DNA from: an uncultured Corynebacterium sp.
GTDB lineage: Bacteria; Actinomycetota; Actinomycetes; Mycobacteriales; Mycobacteriaceae
Direction: 5' to 3'
DNA length: 8,803 nt
NCBI GenBank assembly: GCA_943908385.1
Contig: CALTTF010000074.1
Coordinates: 1 to 8,803, forward strand
Shown here: positions 5,720 through 8,803 of the stretch, one piece after another
Numbering within the stretch: position 1 is the first letter of the stretch
Layout of the letters: each line of letters begins with the position of its first letter
The notes under the pieces: generated by a model
What the model was told of the DNA's origin: nothing
Database searches by the model: none
What the model saw: only the letters and a program-made list of their open reading frames with translations
Made by a program: the position numbers and the translations under genes

Positions 5720-6469
5720 TTATTTCAGGTCGGCGAGCGCCGTGTCGATCTTCTCGAGCACCGTTTCCAGTTTCTTCTCGCTCTCGTCGCGCTGGTCGTG
5801 GATGACGAGACGCTGAACCTCGACGAGACGGCCGGCGAACGGCGCATCGCAAATAGCGTGGTCGACTTCGCCGTCGCCCTGGGACTGCTCAGCCTCGACG
5901 CACTTCCAGTCCATGTTTTTCGTGTCGATTTCAGTCTCTTCGATGTCGTGGCCTTCTTCCTTGAAGATATCGCGCGCGCTTTCGTAGGCGCTCTTGATTC
6001 CTTCGTCGTCGTGCGATTCCACTGGCTCAGGTGTGCCGTTCGGCGTCGGAATATAGATGAAGACGTCTGCCCGCAAAGACTGGTCCTCGTTGAAGAGCTT
6101 CGCGGTGGCTTTGAGCTCTTTCGGTTCGCTCTCCCTTTCGGTAGCTTCCATTCCTTCGACATTGCCGAGGGCACGGAAGAGCTCGTGAGTGCTGATTCCG
6201 TCGTATTCGTGGTAGTCCTCTGTATCGCCACTGCTGCTGGAGGAGGTAGTCGAGGATGTCGACGAAGAAGAAGTGGAGCTGGACGACGAGGAAGAAGACA
6301 CTGAAGTCGTCTCCTCGGTGGAGCTGGACTCGCTTTCGGATGTGGTTTCCTCGACCGCCGTTTCCTCCTCGGAGAAAGGCCCGAAGCTGAAGTCGACGGA
6401 GCAGGCGGTCAGAGTCAGCGGGGCTAGTGCGGCGACGGTCAAGGTGGCGATTTGTTTTGCGATCCTCAT
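5720..6469 (-). CDS. putative secreted lipoprotein with Ser/Thr/Glu-rich linker, function unknown
   Basis: A 249-aa protein starting MRIAKQ, with a hydrophobic signal segment and lipobox LTAC (Cys23 acylated), so it should be tethered to the outer face of the membrane. A low-complexity linker (about 33-81) follows, first Glu/Thr/Ser, then almost pure Ser/Thr, like a cell-wall-spanning spacer. The folded part (about 85-249) is highly charged and matches no family I can name. It has two cysteines, Cys190 and Cys207, that could form a disulfide. The tail is an amphipathic helix (DESEKKLETVLEKIDTALADLK without its ends). I chose the ATG at 6469, not an in-frame GTG at 6499, because TACGGT lies 7 nt before it and it gives a clean signal peptide. 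Its base composition is visibly less GC-rich than neighbouring genes, hinting at fast divergence or transfer. Confidence 0.75.
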   Translation of the reverse strand: MRIAKQIATLTVAALAPLTLTACSVDFSFGPFSEEETAVEETTSESESSSTEETTSVSSSSSSSSTSSSSTSSTTSSSSSGDTEDYHEYDGISTHELFRALGNVEGMEATERESEPKELKATAKLFNEDQSLRADVFIYIPTPNGTPEPVESHDDEGIKSAYESARDIFKEEGHDIEETEIDTKNMDWKCVEAEQSQGDGEVDHAICDAPFAGRLVEVQRLVIHDQRDESEKKLETVLEKIDTALADLK

Positions 6470-6476
6470 GACCGTC

Positions 6477-6482
6477 ACCGTA
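6477..6482 (-). promoter_or_regulatory. -10 box of the lipoprotein gene (leaderless)
   Basis: The minus strand reads TACGGT, 7 nt, ATG (6469), without a ribosome-binding site between. This supports both a leaderless mRNA and the chosen start. Confidence 0.55.
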
Positions 6483-6512
6483 ACAGTGATATGGAACACA
6501 CGCGGGCCAGTT

Positions 6513-6530
6513 CATGGTTTTGTGACCATG
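6513..6530. promoter_or_regulatory. operator-like inverted repeat between divergent promoters
   Basis: CATGGT (6513-6518) and ACCATG (6525-6530) form a perfect inverted repeat with a 6-bp gap, the shape of a dimeric helix-turn-helix regulator site. It sits in the 106-bp gap between the divergent lipoprotein and ogt starts, about 30 bp from each -10 box. The regulator is unknown. Confidence 0.4.
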
Positions 6531-6562
6531 GCGTGAGCTGCGCGAAATCCGGAGAAGATCAG

Positions 6563-6568
6563 TACGGT
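6563..6568 (+). promoter_or_regulatory. -10 box of ogt (leaderless)
   Basis: TACGGT ends 7 nt before the ATG at 6576. This argues for that ATG over the in-frame GTG at 6567, which overlaps the -10 box itself. Confidence 0.6.
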
Positions 6569-6575
6569 GGGGGCC

Positions 6576-7055
6576 ATGGACGAGCTGCAGTTCCACCAGA
6601 TCGATTCCCCGATCGGCCGGATCGGGTTGGTGGTGTCGCAGGCGGGGGTTGCGAAGGTGCTGTTCGAGTCCGACGGGATCGACGCCGAACGCGACCGCAT
6701 CGGGGCCGAAGCTGTGGTCCCGCTCGCCGCGCACCAGTTGAAGGAGTATTTCGCGGGGCGCCGCCGCGAGTTCACGGTGCCGCTGGATTACCGTTTCGCG
6801 ACCGACTTCCGTGGGCGGGTCCTGCGGGAGCTCGCCCGCGTGCCGTACGGGGAGACCACCACGTACCGGGAGCTCGCGGGCAAGGTCGGCAACCCGAAGG
6901 CCGTGCGAGCTGTCGGCGGTGCGTGCGCGAATAACCCGCTGCCGCTGCTCGTGCCGTGCCACCGCGTGCTGCGCGTGGACGGCGGGCTTGGCGGGTACCG
7001 TGGCGGCTCCGACACGAAGCGTTTCCTACTCGAATTGGAGGGCATCGATGTCTAG
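6576..7055 (+). CDS. ogt: methylated-DNA--protein-cysteine S-methyltransferase
   Basis: A 159-aa DNA-repair protein that transfers the alkyl group of O6-alkylguanine (and more weakly O4-alkylthymine) in one suicidal step to its own cysteine. The acceptor is Cys128 in the PCHRV motif. Upstream lie the DNA-binding helix-turn-helix and Arg finger region YGETTTYRELAGKVGNPKA and the Asn hinge GACANNP. The end is GGLGGYRGG. An N-terminal ribonuclease-H-like half (1-75) is present, but there is no AdaA/AraC domain, so this is the constitutive Ogt type rather than Ada. Start chosen from the -10 spacing. It is first in a two-gene operon, overlapping the next gene by 8 bp, and is divergent from the lipoprotein gene. 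Confidence 0.95.
   Translation: MDELQFHQIDSPIGRIGLVVSQAGVAKVLFESDGIDAERDRIGAEAVVPLAAHQLKEYFAGRRREFTVPLDYRFATDFRGRVLRELARVPYGETTTYRELAGKVGNPKAVRAVGGACANNPLPLLVPCHRVLRVDGGLGGYRGGSDTKRFLLELEGIDV
7037..7041 (+). promoter_or_regulatory. Shine-Dalgarno site of the fructosamine-kinase-like gene
   Basis: GGAGG lies inside the last codons of ogt, 6 nt before the ATG at 7048. It fixes that start although the frame stays open much further upstream. Confidence 0.75.
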
Positions 7056-7827
7056 CGCAGAAGCATTCGTGAAGCAGGGCAGCGCACCGGGCGCGGCAGC
7101 AGCGGAAGCGGCGTACCTGCGCTGGTTGCGGGAGGGCTCCGACGCGGTAGTGGAGGTCTTAGACCTCGACGAGGACGCAAACACGGTCACCATCGAGCGT
7201 GTCGACAGCGCCCGCCCGAGCACCAACGCGGCGAAGGAAGCTGGCCGCGAGCTCGCCGCCATTCACGCGATGGCCGCGGACGCATTCGGCGCGCCCGCCG
7301 ACGGCTGGGACGGTCCCAATTTCATCGGCCGCGCGCAGCAGGAGTGCACGCCGACTGAACGCTGGGCGGAGTTCTACACCAAGCAACGCGTCCTACCGTT
7401 CGCGGAGAAAGCCCACCGGCGGGGCAATCTGGACGCGGCAGGCTTAGACACAGTCCAGCGCGCGTGCGATGCCCTGCTCACGGAGGACGAGGATGCCCCG
7501 CTCGCGCGCATTCACGGCGATCTCTGGACAGGCAACCTCCTGTTTTCCACGTCCGGCCCGAGGTTCATCGACCCAGCCGCGCACGGCGGCCACCCGCTGA
7601 CGGACATCGCGATGCTCGAGCTTTTCGGCGCACCGCACCTGCGCTCGCTTATCGACGGCTACCTCGCCACCGGTTCCTCCCTCGGCGACGCCTCCGGCGG
7701 CGACTGGGAACGGCGCATCCCGATCCACCAGCTTCACCCGCTCGCCGTCCACGCCTACACCCACGGCCCCAGCTACGGATCTGCACTGGTCCGCGCGGCG
7801 GAGGAGACGCTGAGCCTCGTCGGCTAA
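7048..7827 (+). CDS. fructosamine-kinase-family protein (short, APH-like fold)
   Basis: A 259-aa protein of the fructosamine/ketosamine-3-kinase family, related to aminoglycoside phosphotransferases. Family enzymes phosphorylate sugar-amine adducts on proteins or amino acids so that they break down, reversing glycation. The catalytic loop is HGDLWTGN (156-163, base D158) and the metal-binding motif is FIDPAAHGGHPLTDIAML (D175), both diagnostic. FVK near the N-terminus (K9) matches the ATP-binding lysine strand, and AEAAYLRWL the following helix. The protein begins directly at that lysine. The glycine-rich loop strands found before it in longer members of about 290-300 aa, such as E. coli YniA, are missing. 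The ATG overlaps the ogt stop by 8 bp, so the pair is an operon. The family is clear; the real substrate is not known. Confidence 0.88.
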   Translation: MSSAEAFVKQGSAPGAAAAEAAYLRWLREGSDAVVEVLDLDEDANTVTIERVDSARPSTNAAKEAGRELAAIHAMAADAFGAPADGWDGPNFIGRAQQECTPTERWAEFYTKQRVLPFAEKAHRRGNLDAAGLDTVQRACDALLTEDEDAPLARIHGDLWTGNLLFSTSGPRFIDPAAHGGHPLTDIAMLELFGAPHLRSLIDGYLATGSSLGDASGGDWERRIPIHQLHPLAVHAYTHGPSYGSALVRAAEETLSLVG

Positions 7828-7837
7828 TGCCGGAGTA

Positions 7838-8710
7838 TTAGCGCCACCAGGTCTCGGCCGGGCCGGGCGGTAGGTGCCGCTTGTGCTGGCCGACCGTCCA
7901 GAGGTGCTCGAGGCGCTCGGCGGAGGAGGCGTCGATAAGCGTGCCCTCCAAGTAGTCGTCGATCTCGGCGTAGGTGATGCCGAGCGCCTCCTCGTCGGGA
8001 AGCGCCGGGCGGTCCTCCTCGAGGTCGGCGGTGGGCACCTTCTCATAGAGGCGCCTGTCGGCCTCGAGGTGGGCGAGAAGCTGCGCGCCCTGGCGCTTGT
8101 TCAGGCCGGCGAGCGGGACGAGGTCCGCGGCGCCGTCGCCGAATTTGGTGAAGAATCCCGTGACGTTCTCCGCCGCGTGGTCCGTGCCGATAACGAGGAG
8201 GCCGAGCTCGCCCGCGATCGCGTACTGGGCAGTCATGCGCAGGCGCGCCTTGACGTTGCCCTTGTTGAAATCGCCGAGCTTCTCGCGGTCGAGGCTGCCG
8301 GCGACTTCGGCTGCGAGCGCGGTCGTCGCGGGCTCGATATTGACCGTGACGCGCTGGTCCGGCTGGATGAAATCGAGCGCGAGCTGCGCGTCGTCCTCAT
8401 CCGCCTGGACGCCGTGGGGGAGTCGCACCGCGACGAACGTGGCCTCGCGCCCCTCTTCGCGAGTCTTCTCCACGGCGAGCTGCGCGAGCTTGCCCGCCAA
8501 CGTCGAGTCCTGGCCGCCCGAAATGCCGAGGACGAACCCCTTCGCCCCGGTCTTCTCCAGGTAGTCGACGAGGAAGTCCACGCGCCGGGCGATCTCGCCG
8601 GCGGGCGCGATGAACGGCTTCACGCCGAGCGCGGCAATGATTTCTTGCTGCGTGGTACCGATCGCGTCGTGGGACGGGTTCTCGGGCAGATTGTCGGACT
8701 CGTGTGGCAT
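7838..8710 (-). CDS. nadE: ammonia-dependent NAD+ synthetase
   Basis: A 290-aa cytoplasmic enzyme that makes NAD+ from nicotinate adenine dinucleotide, ATP and ammonia, the last step of NAD synthesis. The N-type ATP pyrophosphatase P-loop SGGQDST is at 64-70. Further NadE marks are FNKGNVKAR, IGTDHAAENVTGFFTKFGDG and PLAGLNKRQ, followed by DEEALGITYAEIDDYLEG. No nitrilase/glutaminase domain is attached, so it uses free ammonia, unlike the long glutamine-dependent NadE of mycobacteria. It is about 15 residues longer than the E. coli enzyme (275 aa), mostly at the N-terminus. The ATG at 8710 sits 7 nt after TACGAT. It is convergent with the preceding gene, with 10 bp between the stops. Confidence 0.96.
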   Translation of the reverse strand: MPHESDNLPENPSHDAIGTTQQEIIAALGVKPFIAPAGEIARRVDFLVDYLEKTGAKGFVLGISGGQDSTLAGKLAQLAVEKTREEGREATFVAVRLPHGVQADEDDAQLALDFIQPDQRVTVNIEPATTALAAEVAGSLDREKLGDFNKGNVKARLRMTAQYAIAGELGLLVIGTDHAAENVTGFFTKFGDGAADLVPLAGLNKRQGAQLLAHLEADRRLYEKVPTADLEEDRPALPDEEALGITYAEIDDYLEGTLIDASSAERLEHLWTVGQHKRHLPPGPAETWWR

Positions 8711-8717
8711 ATCCGCT

Positions 8718-8723
8718 ATCGTA
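8718..8723 (-). promoter_or_regulatory. -10 box of nadE (leaderless)
   Basis: The minus strand reads TACGAT, then 7 nt, then ATG (8710). No good Shine-Dalgarno site is present, fitting a leaderless transcript. Confidence 0.55.
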
Positions 8724-8755
8724 GCGCGGAAGCAACACCGTGAGCTTCGGCCGTT

Positions 8756-8784
8756 TTGGTGCTGCGGGGCCGGTCAGGTAGCAT
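8756..8784 (+). promoter_or_regulatory. probable rightward promoter leaving the window
   Basis: TTGGTG (8756-8761), a 17-bp spacer and TAGCAT (8779-8784) resemble the tRNA-Ala promoter in layout. Transcription would start near 8791. No gene start is visible in the last 12 bases, so what it drives is unknown. Confidence 0.4.
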
Positions 8785-8803
8785 TGACTCCCGTTGCACG
8801 GCA

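Noticed and set aside
6470..6499. GTG at 6499 as start of the lipoprotein
   Set aside because: It would add a Val/Thr stretch ahead of the signal peptide and include the -10 box; the ATG at 6469 begins a normal MRIAKQ signal.
6567..6575. GTG at 6567 as start of ogt
   Set aside because: It overlaps the TACGGT -10 box. The ATG at 6576 has the 7-nt spacing seen at neighbouring genes and matches the usual Ogt N-terminus better.
6811..7047. Upstream extension of the fructosamine-kinase-like frame
   Set aside because: These codons lie inside ogt in another frame, read as Arg/Ala/Ser-rich noise, and the ATG at 7048 has its own GGAGG.
7874..8743. Plus-strand open frame of 289 codons over nadE
   Set aside because: It mirrors nadE, whose catalytic motifs are complete on the other strand; the product is a charged Leu/Val/Arg/Glu string without a domain.
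1..8803. CRISPR arrays, insertion sequences, prophage or defence genes
   Set aside because: No regularly spaced repeats, transposase or integrase motifs, or terminal inverted repeats were seen; every long gene has a clear chromosomal family except the lipoprotein.

Overview
The window looks like ordinary chromosomal DNA of a high-GC actinobacterium, most likely a Corynebacterium or close relative. This rests on the strongly GC-biased third codon positions, the repeated pattern of a TANNNT -10 box ending 6-8 nt before a start codon (leaderless transcription), a tRNA with an encoded CCA end, and the family set (double-FtsX permease, paired FluC/CrcB, Pgm, MauE-DsbA, short fructosamine-kinase-like protein, ammonia-dependent NadE). 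The genus is an inference; no database search was made.

Layout, left to right. (1) The 3' part of a large ABC-transporter permease gene (+) runs in from the left edge. (2) A convergent two-gene fluC/crcB operon (-) encodes two unequal fluoride-channel subunits with a 4-bp stop/start overlap. (3) Divergent from it, pgm (+) encodes phosphoglucomutase. (4) A MauE/DoxX-like membrane protein and a membrane-anchored DsbA-like thiol oxidoreductase (+) form a probable extracytoplasmic thiol-redox pair. (5) tRNA-Ala(GGC) has its own sigma-70-type promoter and an intrinsic terminator. (6) A Ser/Thr/Glu-rich lipoprotein gene (-) is less GC-rich than its neighbours. (7) Divergent from it, an overlapping ogt plus fructosamine-kinase-like gene pair (+) combines DNA-alkylation repair with a putative deglycation kinase. 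(8) nadE (-) is convergent to that pair. The last 90 bases hold the nadE promoter and a probable promoter firing rightwards out of the window.

Functionally the region mixes housekeeping metabolism (Pgm, NadE, tRNA) with stress and damage functions (fluoride export, thiol redox, alkyl and glycation repair). I see no mobile element, CRISPR array, phage gene or defence island, and nothing I would call a wholly new system. The most interesting signals are: the asymmetric FluC pair, in which one subunit has lost both Phe-box positions and the two have opposite predicted topologies; the near-uniform leaderless promoter architecture; the MauE-DsbA pairing; the ogt/fructosamine-kinase coupling; and an operator-like palindrome between the lipoprotein gene and ogt.
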